A stretch of 64,000 nt of DNA. It comes from Lachnoclostridium sp. UBA903 (GTDB taxonomy: Bacteria > Bacillota > Clostridia > Lachnospirales > Lachnospiraceae). This document shows, piece by piece, positions 35,814-45,410 of this stretch. The notes under the pieces are model-generated. The model saw nothing but the letters and a program-made list of their open reading frames with translations. It did no database searches and had not been told where the DNA came from. Each line of letters begins with the position of its first letter. The first letter of the stretch is position 1. Made by a program: the position numbers and the translations under genes. The DNA lies in assembly GCA_002294045.1 (NCBI GenBank), contig DBEP01000066.1:1-64000 (forward strand), in the 5' to 3' direction.

Positions 35814-36776
35814 TTAAAGTTGATAATATTCCATTAACTCCGATGCAATAGCAACAAGTCTTTCTTTCAACCCCTGTGGTTCGATTATTTGAATGGATTT
35901 ACCATAAGATAGGAGAAAATAAGGGACATAAATATGAATTGATTTTTCCTCAAATAAAAAGATGGCTTGATTCGATGTTCGCTTTTTCAGATGATGCCCT
36001 AAAAACCAATGCATGCATAGTTCATTAAGCGTCTCTGACCTGCCTTCGATAATTAAAGAAATTAACCCCTCCTTACCCACTAAATCAGGTAACAGGTTTT
36101 TCATAAAGAATTCACGGGTCGCAAAAGCTTTGGGACGCTTAAATATTATTTGAGTACACTTGATTCGTAAAATCCGGTCTACCCGAAAGCTTCGTATTTC
36201 ATTCCTTAGGCGGCAAAATGCAACCGTATACCATTTGTTATTCCAGTAAACCAATCCATAGGGGTTTATCAGCCTATTCTTTGGCTGCTCTTCACGGCCT
36301 GTGCGATAATCAATTTCTACACAGAATTCCTTCTCTACAGCCTGCTCCAATTCCGCCAATATCGGCTGAATGGAGGGGTTTACCTTGCGGTTTATAACTT
36401 CAACCCCGTCTAAATGATGGTTAAGTATACTTTCCTGCTCCTGATTCGAATACATTTTCAACTTTGATGTTGCATTGCCTAATGCCTCACTCAAAGGGTA
36501 TCCGGCTTCTTTTGCAAAAACAGCAGCATGAAGGAGTGCCTTTTTTTCTTCCATATCAAATAGCAGAGGTGCTCTGATAAAATTATTCAGCAGGCTATAC
36601 CCGCCATTATGACCTGAGTCGGATATTATAGGCACTCCACTGGCACATAGTGCATCAATATGCCGATAAACTGTCCTTATATTTATTTCTAGCTTTTGGG
36701 AAATTTGTTTTGCTGTCATTTTTCCGCCTGAATTCAGCATCCACAGAATTGCCAGCATATTATCGTTTTTAGCCAT
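35814..36776 (-). CDS. YafY-type HTH and WYL domain transcriptional regulator
   Basis: The 320-residue protein starts with an HTH_11 winged helix (AILWMLNSGGKMTAKQISQKLEINIRTVYRHIDAL, in residues 8-42), then SDSGHNGGYSLL. A WYL domain follows (GLVYWNNKWYTVAFCRLRNEIRSFRVDRIL) and a C-terminal WCX-like extension. Family members sense ligands such as nucleic acids or cyclic nucleotides, and many regulate neighbouring or defence genes. The DJ-1-like gene downstream is the nearest candidate target. Confidence 0.88.
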   Translation of the reverse strand: MAKNDNMLAILWMLNSGGKMTAKQISQKLEINIRTVYRHIDALCASGVPIISDSGHNGGYSLLNNFIRAPLLFDMEEKKALLHAAVFAKEAGYPLSEALGNATSKLKMYSNQEQESILNHHLDGVEVINRKVNPSIQPILAELEQAVEKEFCVEIDYRTGREEQPKNRLINPYGLVYWNNKWYTVAFCRLRNEIRSFRVDRILRIKCTQIIFKRPKAFATREFFMKNLLPDLVGKEGLISLIIEGRSETLNELCMHWFLGHHLKKRTSNQAIFLFEEKSIHIYVPYFLLSYGKSIQIIEPQGLKERLVAIASELMEYYQL

Positions 36777-36943
36777 AACGTGAACCCCTTTCTTTTATGA
36801 AGCTCAATATTTTATATATCTCTATTATCTGCTCAGGGGTCGCACTAAATTATCTGCTTTACGAATCATCTGCATCCCTCTATTCATATACATTTGTAAA
36901 TCTCTGCTCTTGCAAAGCCTTAAACCTCCCATTCTGGTTTGTT

Positions 36944-37257
36944 TCAATCCACTTGCTTTGAACCATCCGGAATTTTTCGTGCCACTTCACGATTTCCTTC
37001 TTTTCGAACCTGTCGGAAATTCCGACAGGTTGACTCTTTTTCAAGTTCACTTTCATCATAAATGTGTTTTATGTGTTCCACAACATTGATTCGAGATGCC
37101 TGAAATAAATCAGCCATACAGAATCCGTTAGAAAATAAAAGAATCAAAGTTGGATTTCATTTGGCACTTTTTCCTTAGCTAAATCTTCTCCTAATATGGG
37201 ATATTAACCGTAAAGCCACTATTATTTCGCTCTTCTGGATACTGGCTTTTTCATCAA
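36944..37257 (-). pseudogene. RhuM/virulence-associated family protein remnant
   Basis: The frame at 36944-37147 reads FCMADLFQASRINVVEHIKHIYDESELEKESTCRNF and RQVRKEGNREV. This matches the RhuM pattern in which a DNA-binding N-terminus precedes LFQ...ITLHI-NI-EEGEL-STCK. Further upstream, in other frames, is IQKSEIIV, the usual N-terminal start. The C-terminal two thirds are missing. Bases 37258-37514 are AT-rich with no gene seen. Confidence 0.7.
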
Positions 37258-37514
37258 ATAACGAGAACTCTAAATAAAATTATTAATAGGAATAGAAAAA
37301 CGTTGTTTTGACCTTGGATATTTGAGATTTCAACTTGTTGCAAGTCTCCTAGTTTTCATATTATTAAATCATTCAACCATCTTCATTATATACCAATAAC
37401 TTAAAAGTTTCAAAATTTTTATCCATTTTTCTACAATAAAATGCACCCACTTATAAATGAGTGCATTCTAATATAGTTTATTTTGTTCTATTAAGTAAAC
37501 AAACTGTCTCTATA

Positions 37515-37568
37515 TGCCTTGAGTGGACAAAAAAAATGCCGTAACCCTCTGGTATCCCCTTGGCGGAT
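37515..37568 (+). repeat. Intergenic repeat R1, copy 5
   Basis: The copy reads TGCCTTGAGTGGACAAAAAA, then ATGCCGTAACCC and CCCCTTGGCGGA, flanked on the left by CTGTCTCTATA as in copy 3. About 85 bp later is GGCATTACAATTCAAG, also present after copy 4. It lies about 110 bp past the 3' end of the TetR gene. Confidence 0.7.
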
Positions 37569-37676
37569 GCCTATATTTCGGATGAAGTCGCCTGGATAGG
37601 CCTTTTTTATTCGATTTGGTGCCTGCTTTGGCATTACAATTCAAGCTAATAGTAAAAATTTTATCAGCAAATTAGT

Positions 37677-38231
37677 TTAACGTGATACAAGGTGCTTGGT
37701 GTATGGTTCTAGCAAAAACATAAGCTGCTCAGTAATTTCCTGAACATTGCAGGGCATAGAATTATTGATCCACCATTCCAATACGCCAATAAACCCAGAA
37801 GTCAAAAAATGAGTGGTGACACCATTTGAAAACGCGTTGTTTTCTGACTTTACACCGATAACCTCGGTTACTGTTTGCGCTATAATGGCATATAAGCGGC
37901 TACGGAAAAATCCAAATCCCTCATTGTTAAGAAGCAACTTGTAAATTGTGAAATTTTCCTCCAAATATTCAAATATACTTTGAAATGCGCTTGCGTTTAG
38001 AGTGGTATCAGTACTATCAGCACAATGATTTAGCAGCAGCTCAACATATCTTTCAATACACTTGTCAAGTAAGTCGAATTTATCCACGTAATGCAGATAA
38101 ACAGTCCCACGGTTTATGTCTGCGCGTTCGGCAATGTCATTGATGGTAATTTTCTCAAATCCTTTTTCGGCCAACAGGTCGATGAAGGTATCCATAATCA
38201 ACCGCCTTGTTTTTTTTATTCTTCTATCCAC
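37677..38231 (-). CDS. TetR family transcriptional regulator (TetR/AcrR C-terminal type)
   Basis: The 184-residue protein has a clear TetR helix-turn-helix: TRRLIMDTFIDLLAEKGFEKITINDIAERADINRGTVYLHYVDKFDLLD (residues 8-56). A ligand-binding domain of the TetR_C_33 type follows (ESNN..NGVTTHFLTSGFIGVLEWWI). It is divergent from a ketopantoate-reductase-like gene. Repeated TCAACA/TGTTGA half-sites in the shared intergenic region suggest it represses both. Confidence 0.88.
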   Translation of the reverse strand: MDRRIKKTRRLIMDTFIDLLAEKGFEKITINDIAERADINRGTVYLHYVDKFDLLDKCIERYVELLLNHCADSTDTTLNASAFQSIFEYLEENFTIYKLLLNNEGFGFFRSRLYAIIAQTVTEVIGVKSENNAFSNGVTTHFLTSGFIGVLEWWINNSMPCNVQEITEQLMFLLEPYTKHLVSR

Positions 38232-38245
38232 AGCGTTCTCCTCCA

Positions 38246-38366
38246 GATATTCAACAAATTAGCGCAATGTGTTGAGTTATCAACAGTTGGAACAATTGTA
38301 ACTATTGAAATTCTCTCCACAAACAGTATACTTAGAATATCAAACACGTGTTGAAAAGTCAACAGG
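38246..38366 (+). promoter_or_regulatory. Divergent promoter region with TetR-type half-sites
   Basis: TTGAAA (38305-38310) and TATACT (38327-38332), spaced 16 bp, form a plus-strand promoter. A perfect palindrome AACACGTGTT lies at 38343-38352, just after the expected start point. Further TCAACA/TGTTGA half-sites occur at about 38249-38274 and 38289-38364. Confidence 0.6.
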
Positions 38367-38388
38367 TGATCATTCTGGAGGATGCTTT

Positions 38389-39321
38389 ATGAAAATACTA
38401 ATTTTGGGCCGCGGTGTGATAGGAACACAGTACGCCTGGGCTTTCGAAAACGCGGGCCATACCGTTGAGTTCTATGTTCGTGAAGGCAGGAAGGCACAAT
38501 ACAGCTCCTATGTAAACTTGGAACTATGGGATGCAAGGCAAAGCAAAAAAGACCGGATAGTCAAAGAAAAATGGCCTATTGTTATGCACGAGGAGATAAA
38601 GGAAAATCACGACTATGACCTCATTTTTATGAGCGTCAACCCCGAACAGGTATCAAGTGCGGTTAAGTACCTGGCACCGCGCGTTGGAAATGCAACAGTC
38701 CTTTTTTTCAGTAACTTCTGGCAAGACCCTCGAGCAGCTGTTCAGCCGATTCCGCTTCGTCAAATTGTTTATGGCTTCCCAGGTGCCGGCGGCGGGTTTG
38801 AAGGAAACACACTTTACGGCGGGCTTTACAAGACGGTTCAGTTTGGAACATTTGAATCCGAGCCTACCAAAAGGGATTTAGAGGTTCGTAAGCTTTTTGC
38901 TCAGGCGGGCTTCAAGATAATGGTTCAAAAGGATGTAAAAAGTTGGCTCTGGAATCACTTCGCATTCAACGCTGCAATGGAAGTCGAAGTATTAAAAAGC
39001 GGCAGTTTTGCAAAAGTAATTTCTTCACGCAAAGCGCTCGATGGATTAGGTTGGGATTTGAAAGAAATGATCCCTGTTTTGAAAGCAAAGGGCTCAAAAC
39101 TTGATGTTATGACAAAAGTGCTGAGCGGCCTGCCACCGAGAGTTGTTGGATTTCTTATGAGTCACGTTATTTTTTCTCCGAAAAGCATGTCCTATGCGCT
39201 TGTGGCGCATAACCACTTTAAAGTTGGCTATGCCGTACAGGAAGTTATTACAGATGCCAGAAAGTACGGAATAAAGGCACCACGGCTTTACGATGTAGAA
39301 AGCTTAATTACGGAACAATGA
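38389..39321 (+). CDS. Ketopantoate reductase family protein (ApbA/PanE-like)
   Basis: From the ATG preceded by GGAGGATGCTTT the product is 310 residues. It has a Rossmann N-terminus (MKILILGRGVIGTQYAWAFENAGHTVEFYVREGR), FMSVNPEQV, GFPGAGG and a C-terminal helical domain with KSWLWNHFAFNAAMEVE. The family reduces 2-dehydropantoate to pantoate with NADPH, but many members act on other substrates. The TetR partner and the lack of pan genes argue against a pantothenate role. Confidence 0.85.
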   Translation: MKILILGRGVIGTQYAWAFENAGHTVEFYVREGRKAQYSSYVNLELWDARQSKKDRIVKEKWPIVMHEEIKENHDYDLIFMSVNPEQVSSAVKYLAPRVGNATVLFFSNFWQDPRAAVQPIPLRQIVYGFPGAGGGFEGNTLYGGLYKTVQFGTFESEPTKRDLEVRKLFAQAGFKIMVQKDVKSWLWNHFAFNAAMEVEVLKSGSFAKVISSRKALDGLGWDLKEMIPVLKAKGSKLDVMTKVLSGLPPRVVGFLMSHVIFSPKSMSYALVAHNHFKVGYAVQEVITDARKYGIKAPRLYDVESLITEQ

Positions 39322-39353
39322 ACAGATCCAAGAAAAAAGGACAATGGCGAAAA

Positions 39354-39400
39354 GACCTCCTATCGTAGAATAGTAATTACGCCAGGAGGTCATTTTTTCG
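39354..39400 (+). terminator. Intrinsic terminator
   Basis: GACCTCCT (39354-39361) pairs with AGGAGGTC (39384-39391), followed by ATTTTTTCG. It ends the ketopantoate-reductase-like gene. The following bases to 39587 include TTGGCGTAACAATTCAA, similar to sequence near R1 copies 4 and 5, and no gene. Confidence 0.75.
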
Positions 39401-39587
39401 TTGTTACTTTACAGTATGTAATAAAAATTTGTAATGATGCATAAACATTTTCTTTTTTCATTTCTTTACCCGTAGGATGTCCAACACTATTTCTATTTGG
39501 CGTAACAATTCAAATATTCCGCTAATTACTATATTGATACCATCAACCACCTCTTTATCAATACGCCCCCTTTGCCCTCCTACTCTT

Positions 39588-39911
39588 TCACCTCTCCATT
39601 AGTTGCTGGCTCAACTGCCTGATAGAACCGATTTGTTTTTCAAACATCAAATCCCATATATCAAGACATTTTTCGGCAATATCTTTTTTCTCTGGTAGCG
39701 ATGAAGCGGACGTTTCGTCATATAAACCAATTATCAATTTGGAAACTTCACTTTCAATTCCCCACATGCCTTTAGAGTTGTTACTCCCACCATTAATTAA
39801 ATAATAACTCATTGAAAATATAATGTCCTTGTAATCAAACACCGACTTTGATTCTTCTTCAAGATAACGCACGAAGGCATGTATCATTCTATAACTTAAG
39901 TCGGAATTCAT
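39588..39911 (-). pseudogene. C-terminal fragment of an unidentified protein
   Basis: A 107-codon frame (SYRMIHAFVRYLEEESKSVFDYKDIIFSMSYYLI, then GLYDETSASSLPEKKDIAEKCLDIWDLMFE) is helical and protein-like. The open frame extends upstream through ERDKDFLIEI without a ribosome site, merging into an ABC-ATPase remnant in a different frame. It is most likely the tail of a larger protein cut by recombination. I do not recognise the family. Confidence 0.45.
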
Positions 39912-39940
39912 TATTTCGATTAGGAAGTCTTTGTCTCGCT

Positions 39941-40088
39941 CTAGTCGCCTCCAAACAGAGAAATTGTGCCATTGTCAAATCTTGGAAGACCGAGCAGGAT
40001 ACGGATCGTCGTGGTTTTACCGGAACCGTTAGGACCAAAAAAACCTAAAACCTTACCTTGTGGCACTTCGAGGTTAAGACCTCTCAGG
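39941..40088 (-). pseudogene. ABC transporter ATP-binding protein, N-terminal fragment
   Basis: The minus strand reads LNLEVPQGKVLGFFGPNGSGKTTTIRILLGLPRFDNGTISLFGGD and then a stop (in consecutive short pieces; the Walker A is GPNGSGKTT). This is the start of a BcrA/CcmA-type ABC ATPase. The remaining about 250 residues are missing, replaced by an unrelated tail. Bases 40089-40242 hold a hairpin GGCATATC/GATATGCC (40181-40200). Confidence 0.75.
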
Positions 40089-40242
40089 GATCAATGCCGT
40101 AAAAATCCTTTTTGATGGTCAACACCGTCCCTTAAGGGATCAACAACTTCCACAATTCTCAAGGAGTGCTGCAATGAAGAGGCATATCATTTGATATGCC
40201 CCTTTATCCATCTTATTGCAATTAAATCAAACAGTTTCCATT

Positions 40243-42204
40243 CTATTTGAACTGGAACCAAGTTAAATTTGCAACTGTGGATGAATCTGACTTAACAAAA
40301 GTAACATATACAGTATGGGTTCCTACAGCTGTCCCGGCATAAAGCGAGATATTCTTGACTGACCATGTCTGCCATCCGCCTGTGCTTACTCCCGTCCAAT
40401 AACCCAGCATAGTGCCTGTAGGGCTGTCCAAATGGAATTCTATCCTTCCGCCGGAATTAGCGGATGCAACCTTCAAATCACAACTTGTTCTAGCTGTACT
40501 ACCAAAGTCTACATTTTTAAATGCTATATAGTCGCCATTACTCCCTCCACCAACATCCAGCCCGCCATCAGTGCATGCCTCATAGGAAATAACACCTGAA
40601 CTAAGGTTATAGCCTTCCGCTTCAAATTTCAATGTGTTGAATTTTGGAGCTGCAGCATAGCTGTTAGTATCTGTTATTTTCAATTCTGCCAATGTAGTTG
40701 CCGCAACTCCACCGACGCGAACATTGTTTAATGTAACTCCGGAGACAGTAAATGTGTCACTCCAACCCTTCATTACTGAAATTTCACCTAAAGCGCGTAA
40801 ATTGATATTATTATAGAACACATTTTTTATCGGACCGCTTTTTGCAGAAAGATCAAACCATCTGGAGTGGACACCGGATCTTGGCCAGAAGCCTTCTACA
40901 TCTATATTGTCAAATATGATGTTTTGTGCTGGTGTAGTCCCATAAAGATGACCTACCGCTAAAGCTCGCCAGCACCTGTATACATAAGAGTTTTTAACAA
41001 CTATGCCATCCTGAAGCTGTTTAACTCCATCTCCAACCTTGAATGCTCCACATCTGCTCCAAGCCAAAGCATCATCCACAACTACATTTGACTGGTTTTC
41101 AGGACTTCCAGGCCAGTTTGCAGCTATATCCGTAGTTGCTACATCCCATGTCTTAAATGAGTATGTGTCATCCTCCGATACTGCTACAGTGTGCTTTATT
41201 AGTACATTCTGGCTCTCTTGAATGTCTATTGCATCATTTTCATAATCAAGTTCATTGTTGTTGAAGTGCTTTGTATTCTGGAATGTTACGTTATTGGATC
41301 TTGTAATTATTGTAGCCCAGCAACCGCTGTCTCTTATTGTTATGCCGTCAACCGTGAAGTTGCTGCACTGCAAGGGTACAAGAATATTGTTCAAATAACT
41401 GTTTGTATTTCTCATATAATGGCCATTGCCGTCAATAGTCCCCCTGCCGTATATCTTAACATTGTTTGCATTTGTTTCGGTATAGATAAACCATGTTCCA
41501 TCCTTACCCAGAGAATTCTTATGAAAATGGGTAGTGTAATCGCTTGGATTTCCTGAACCCCTTATAACAGAACCACCCTCCAGATAAACCGAAACATTGC
41601 TTTTTAAAACAAGGTTTCCGCACTTATAAACTCCGGCCGGAACGTATACTATACCGCCACCTGCTGCGTTAGCCGCATTTATGGCGTTTTGTATTGCAGT
41701 TGTAGCCATAGCGGCACCGGTACTGTCGGCACCGTATTGAGTTTTAACATTGTATATACCTGTACCGGATGAAGCCGGAACATTGGTTTCAAGAGCATCT
41801 GCCGCAATAACCAGATCTTTCAGCTTATTGATTTTAACTATAAGATATCTTGATGATGAAAGTGTAAATGTAAGTGTATTTCCGCTCTTTGTTGCAGTGA
41901 TTCCCAAAGCTAGGGGAGAAATATTATATGTATTGATTGTCTCGCTTGCTGTTATTGTGATTGTAGTAGTACCTGAAAAAGAGAAATTACAATAATTATA
42001 GTTTACAAATACCGCCGAAGTGTCGATTACCGGTATATTTGTAGAGTCTGCTGTTACCGTGTATTGACTGGTCGTGGTATAGCACGACGGTAATGGATAG
42101 CTTACAATTGTAGCCGCGCCTGCTGTCAAAGGAACGACAGTTAACAGACTGGCCAGCATACAAATAATTAATAATGCACTTAATAATTTTAACTTTTTTA
42201 ACAT
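40243..42204 (-). CDS. Secreted parallel beta-helix glycoside hydrolase/lyase with CBM6/35-like module
   Basis: The 653-residue protein has a signal peptide (MLKKLKLLSALLIICMLAS...AGA, residues 1-30). A beta-sandwich N-domain follows (about 35-130), then a right-handed beta-helix starting YGADSTGAAMATTAIQNAI...GGGIVYVPAGVY with repeated V-x-N strands (NVSVYLEGGSVIRG, NNVTFQN, NELDYENDAIDI, SEDDTYSFK). The C-terminal CBM (FEAEGYNLSSG, GGLDVGGGSNGDYIAFKNVDFG, ending VANLTWFQFK) binds polysaccharide. It belongs to the pectinase/GH28-GH49-like clan; the exact glycan is unclear. The gene stands alone. Confidence 0.82.
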   Translation of the reverse strand: MLKKLKLLSALLIICMLASLLTVVPLTAGAATIVSYPLPSCYTTTSQYTVTADSTNIPVIDTSAVFVNYNYCNFSFSGTTTITITASETINTYNISPLALGITATKSGNTLTFTLSSSRYLIVKINKLKDLVIAADALETNVPASSGTGIYNVKTQYGADSTGAAMATTAIQNAINAANAAGGGIVYVPAGVYKCGNLVLKSNVSVYLEGGSVIRGSGNPSDYTTHFHKNSLGKDGTWFIYTETNANNVKIYGRGTIDGNGHYMRNTNSYLNNILVPLQCSNFTVDGITIRDSGCWATIITRSNNVTFQNTKHFNNNELDYENDAIDIQESQNVLIKHTVAVSEDDTYSFKTWDVATTDIAANWPGSPENQSNVVVDDALAWSRCGAFKVGDGVKQLQDGIVVKNSYVYRCWRALAVGHLYGTTPAQNIIFDNIDVEGFWPRSGVHSRWFDLSAKSGPIKNVFYNNINLRALGEISVMKGWSDTFTVSGVTLNNVRVGGVAATTLAELKITDTNSYAAAPKFNTLKFEAEGYNLSSGVISYEACTDGGLDVGGGSNGDYIAFKNVDFGSTARTSCDLKVASANSGGRIEFHLDSPTGTMLGYWTGVSTGGWQTWSVKNISLYAGTAVGTHTVYVTFVKSDSSTVANLTWFQFK

Positions 42205-42290
42205 AAATAAATACCTCTTTCATATTTTTTTTAGAAAACACTCTTTCATCAGTGAATAATGATTTCACCAGTGATGCTCTATTACTCTTT

Positions 42291-42805
42291 TCATAAAGTC
42301 GATATATTCCTGCTCAGCTTCGGAAGTGGCAGAGTAATACTAACCTTTTCTGCATCAGCAAAGTTTCCTTTTAAATTATCAAGTATACGAGTTAGCAGTC
42401 CAATCGGTGGCACTCCGGTAGTTGCTGTAAGTGCAAGACTTCCTGCACCTTTTGCGACATTTAACCAATTAATATTTTTCCATATTTTTTTAACAGCTTC
42501 TCCACATTTACTGCTTAGGCTTCGCTTCTTTATGAGTTCTGATACTATCGCACTCATAAGTGCAATTTTTGCATCCTAAAACCCCTGATGTTTCCATCCA
42601 TTAAGCTTTATACATTCTGTCTTTTCTTTTCCTTGAAACTCATCCTCTACCATTTCAAGTACACTTGATTTACCAGCACCCCAATCTCCATGTATTCCTA
42701 TAGAAATTGGCTTTTCTTTACTCTCATTAATTAATTCAACTATTGTTTTTGCAATAGCTCTATTATTTACATATCTATCTTAGTTTCATTATCTGACAAT
42801 ATCAT
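42291..42805 (-). pseudogene. KAP family P-loop NTPase, broken N-terminal part
   Basis: The ATG at 42803-42805 immediately follows the DUF1413 stop (TAGATG). After an early stop the frame continues VNNRAIAKTIVELINES, KEKPISIGIHGDWGAGKSS (Walker A), VLEMVEDEF and LNGWKHQGF, then TAG, then DAKIALMSAIVSELIKKRSL and WKNINWLNVAKGAGSLAL. This is the start of a KAP NTPase, a membrane-associated P-loop class found in defence loci. The Walker B half and the rest are absent. At least one frameshift and one nonsense codon are present. Confidence 0.75.
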
Positions 42806-43057
42806 CTATTTACCCTCCCCAATTAAAGATTTCGTATATCTTTGTTGACCAGAAGAAGTCTTTTCAATTGGGGTTACTTCATTATTTACTGTATTGACAT
42901 AATTAAGAAATAATGTACCTAACAATAAACGATCACTTCTTGATATTCTAATCCATTCATAACCCTTGAATAAATCCCTTAACAAGAATATTTCACTAGG
43001 CCTAACATTAGATATTTCACTTAATGCAATTTCTAATAGCTCATTAACATTTGCCAT
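42806..43057 (-). CDS. DUF1413 family small protein
   Basis: The 83-residue protein contains the DUF1413 pattern SEIFLLRDLFKGYEWIRISRSDRLLLGTLFLNYV. These small proteins are often encoded next to P-loop NTPases and defence genes, and their molecular role is unknown. It is translationally coupled (TAGATG) to the broken KAP NTPase, so it is likely an accessory subunit left without its partner. No ribosome site stronger than GGGGG-TTAT is seen before the ATG. Confidence 0.7.
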   Translation of the reverse strand: MANVNELLEIALSEISNVRPSEIFLLRDLFKGYEWIRISRSDRLLLGTLFLNYVNTVNNEVTPIEKTSSGQQRYTKSLIGEGK

Positions 43058-43277
43058 TTTATAACCCCCAAAAAGACAATAACAATATAAACAATAATGT
43101 TATTATAATTGTATATCTTTAGGAGATTTGTTTCAACAAAAAATTATAAAATTTTCCAATTTTTTTTAATTGTTTGTCACCAATATTAGCTACTAACACG
43201 AAAACTCTCAATGTACTGAGGGCTTTAGTCTTAACAGCTTCAAATGGTAGAAACAGCTTAGCAATTGCTACTGCCTT

Positions 43278-43601
43278 TTAAGTCTTTACAAGTCTTTTTG
43301 TTTTACAAAGAACGGCAGGAAGGTCAATAAATTCATAATCGCTGTCGAGATAGTCCGTACCATACACTTCGACAAAAAGATTATGCATCTGCTTCAGTAT
43401 TTCTTTAGCATAGTCATCCGCCGCTGAATTGCAGGACTGATCCAATTTCATTTGCAACTGACTGATGTCATCCACAAAATCCACGATTCCCATCAGTCCA
43501 GAAGGCATATCAGATTCTCCTGACATAGCTATTAACTGAATACGGGTTCCTTCGGGATACCTTTCTTTGAGACGCTCCACTTTTTTCTGGTCATATAACA
43601 T
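43278..43601 (-). CDS. DUF4314-domain protein
   Basis: The 107-residue protein begins VERLKERYPEGTRIQLIAMSGESDMPSGLMGIVDFVDD, the DUF4314 pattern (small barrel found in conjugative and integrative element genes). A helical tail follows (SAADDYAKEILKQMHNLFVEVY) that normal DUF4314 proteins lack. ATG follows GAGGAGG. It indicates a nearby remnant of an integrative element. The gap 43058-43277 holds no gene. Confidence 0.7.
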   Translation of the reverse strand: MLYDQKKVERLKERYPEGTRIQLIAMSGESDMPSGLMGIVDFVDDISQLQMKLDQSCNSAADDYAKEILKQMHNLFVEVYGTDYLDSDYEFIDLPAVLCKTKRLVKT

Positions 43602-43619
43602 CTTACATTCCTCCTCGTA

Positions 43620-43861
43620 TTATATAGTCATAGCTTTTCTTTACCAATTCTATGGTATAAGCTATGCTTGTTTTAGATACTGTGGATTAGTTCATTCCTC
43701 CTACCAGTTGATGGTTTAAAAAAGGCTATAACCACAGTCTCTTTGTTCACTTGTTAATCAGTTAGATACCGCATGACGGTTTATTTAGAACGAGGTTACA
43801 ATCGCAGAGAGCACCAGTGGTTCTAAAACAGTATCAAATATATTTTAAAAGGAGTATTGCT
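43620..43861 (+). ncRNA. Candidate bridge-RNA region of an IS110 element
   Basis: The 240-bp non-coding stretch precedes the IS110 transposase, where IS110-group elements encode their bridge RNA. It contains a hairpin AGCTT...TACCA-ATTCTA-TGGTA...AAGCT (about 43631-43665). The paired arms and an unpaired six-base loop resemble a bridge-RNA stem-loop, but I cannot align guide loops. This is inference from position and one stem. Confidence 0.3.
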
Positions 43862-44557
43862 ATGATTTACACAGGAATTGACGTTTCCAAAGATAAGCAT
43901 GATTGTTTTATCACTAACTCAGATGGCGAAGTTCTATTTAAAGCTTTTACCATTCCAAACAACCGGGACGGTTTTGATGAACTTTATCAGAAAATCCACT
44001 CTATTACAGATGACTTAACTAAAGTAAAAGTAGGGCTTGAAGCCACTGGACACTACAGTTATAACATCTTAGGATATCTTCTTGATAAAGGTCTGGCCAC
44101 CTTTGTTATCAACCCGTTACATGCCAATCTTTTCAGAAAAAGTCTAAGCCTTAGAAAGATGAAAACGGATAAAGCTGATGCCCATACGATTGCCGCAATG
44201 CTTATGTCTGATGTGAACTTAAAGCCCTACTCAGACACATCTTATCACAATGAGGAGTTAAAGTCACTAACCCGTTACCGCTTTGATAAAGTGAAAGAAC
44301 GTGCTAAACTTAAAACATCCATTTCACGTCTTGTTACCATTCTGTTTCCTGAACTAGAAAATATGGTTCCAACACTTCATATGGCATCGGTCTACTCTCT
44401 TTTAACGGATTTCCCAAGTGCATCAGATATTGCATCTGTTCATTTAACAAGGCGCAAATCTATTATCCACGGCTTCCAAAGGCCGCTATGGCAGAGATAC
44501 TGCCCTTCTATTCAGGAATGCTGCCAGAACCTCTATCGGGTCACATATCTATTCTAA
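43862..44557 (+). pseudogene. IS110 family transposase (DEDD), 3'-truncated
   Basis: The ATG follows AAAGGAG. The frame reads MIYTGIDVSKDKHDCFI, GFDELYQKI, KVKVGLEATGHYSYNILGYL, FVINPLHANLFRKSLSLRKMKTDKADAHTIA and SRLVTILFPELE. This is the RuvC-like DEDD domain of IS110 transposases. The C-terminal Tnp_20 domain with the catalytic Ser is missing: the frame runs into unrelated sequence near 44535 that is the end of the neighbouring gene. The element is therefore immobile. Confidence 0.88.
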
Positions 44558-45232
44558 CTTTTACTATTGGTTCAAAATACTTCCCATAACTTTCAATAAC
44601 AGGAGAATAATCACTAGTTATAGCACATGATATTATTTTAGTGTTTTTACTTTTATTTTCACCAAAGTATAAATTCACTTCTCTTAATGCAAGTTTTTTA
44701 AACCCTTTTTCAAAAAATAAGAAGTTTAATCCATTATTTTTTGCCATGGATTTGTATACAAGACAATCAGGTCGCTCTTTCTTAATCAATTTCACTAATT
44801 CAGTCTCTTCTATCGTTAATTTTTCAGCTTTTTCTATCTTCGAAAGTATACTATGGAAATTTAATTCTCTACCATCAACTATAACTAAGCTATCATTAAC
44901 GTTTAGTATAGGGAAAGTGCTACTCGCATCATCGTAAGCCATAAATGTTAAATAATTTTTATTACCACCATGTTTTTTTATTTCAGCCAAGGCAGTAGAT
45001 TTACTGTCTGCCCAATAAGATATTTTTTCATTAGGAAATAATTTTGAATGCCTACCTATGTTATTATTCATCCTCAGATTTCCTGCATGTAATACACTTA
45101 TAGTTTTCCATATACCCAATTGTCCACATTAACACATCGAAAAAAAATAAATTCTTCGGTCTTATATATGGGTAGACTTTTATGTTTTAATATTTGGGAA
45201 AGATAAGAATGATTTTTAAAAAGAATGCTCAT
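44541..45232 (-). pseudogene. RES-like or unknown protein with a frameshift
   Basis: An ATG at 45230-45232 after GGAGG opens SILFKNHSYLSQILKHKSLPIYKTEEFIFFRCVNVDNWVYGK, then a stop. The other frame continues TISVLHAGNLRMNNNIGRHSKLFPNEKISYWADSKSTALAEIKKHGG and on to the end. The NIGRHS...YWADSKSTALAE spacing recalls RES-domain NAD+-cleaving toxins, but this is not secure. A single frameshift at GGAAAAC near 45110 breaks it, and the 3' end abuts the truncated IS110. Confidence 0.55.
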
Positions 45233-45410
45233 TATGTACCTCCATAAATACCGATTTTCTTCATTATATCATAATTAACCGAAAGACATAGTGATGTATA
45301 TTTATACTACAAATTATACACTACTATATTTTGGACCGAAAGTTTGATATAATTAGTTAATCAGAATCTGCCATAAAATAATTTTTGAGGGAGGAGACCA
45401 GATAACAAAT

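Noticed and set aside
44541..45232. RES-domain toxin with partner antitoxin
   Set aside because: The similarity is weak and no Xre-type antitoxin gene lies beside it. It is also frameshifted.
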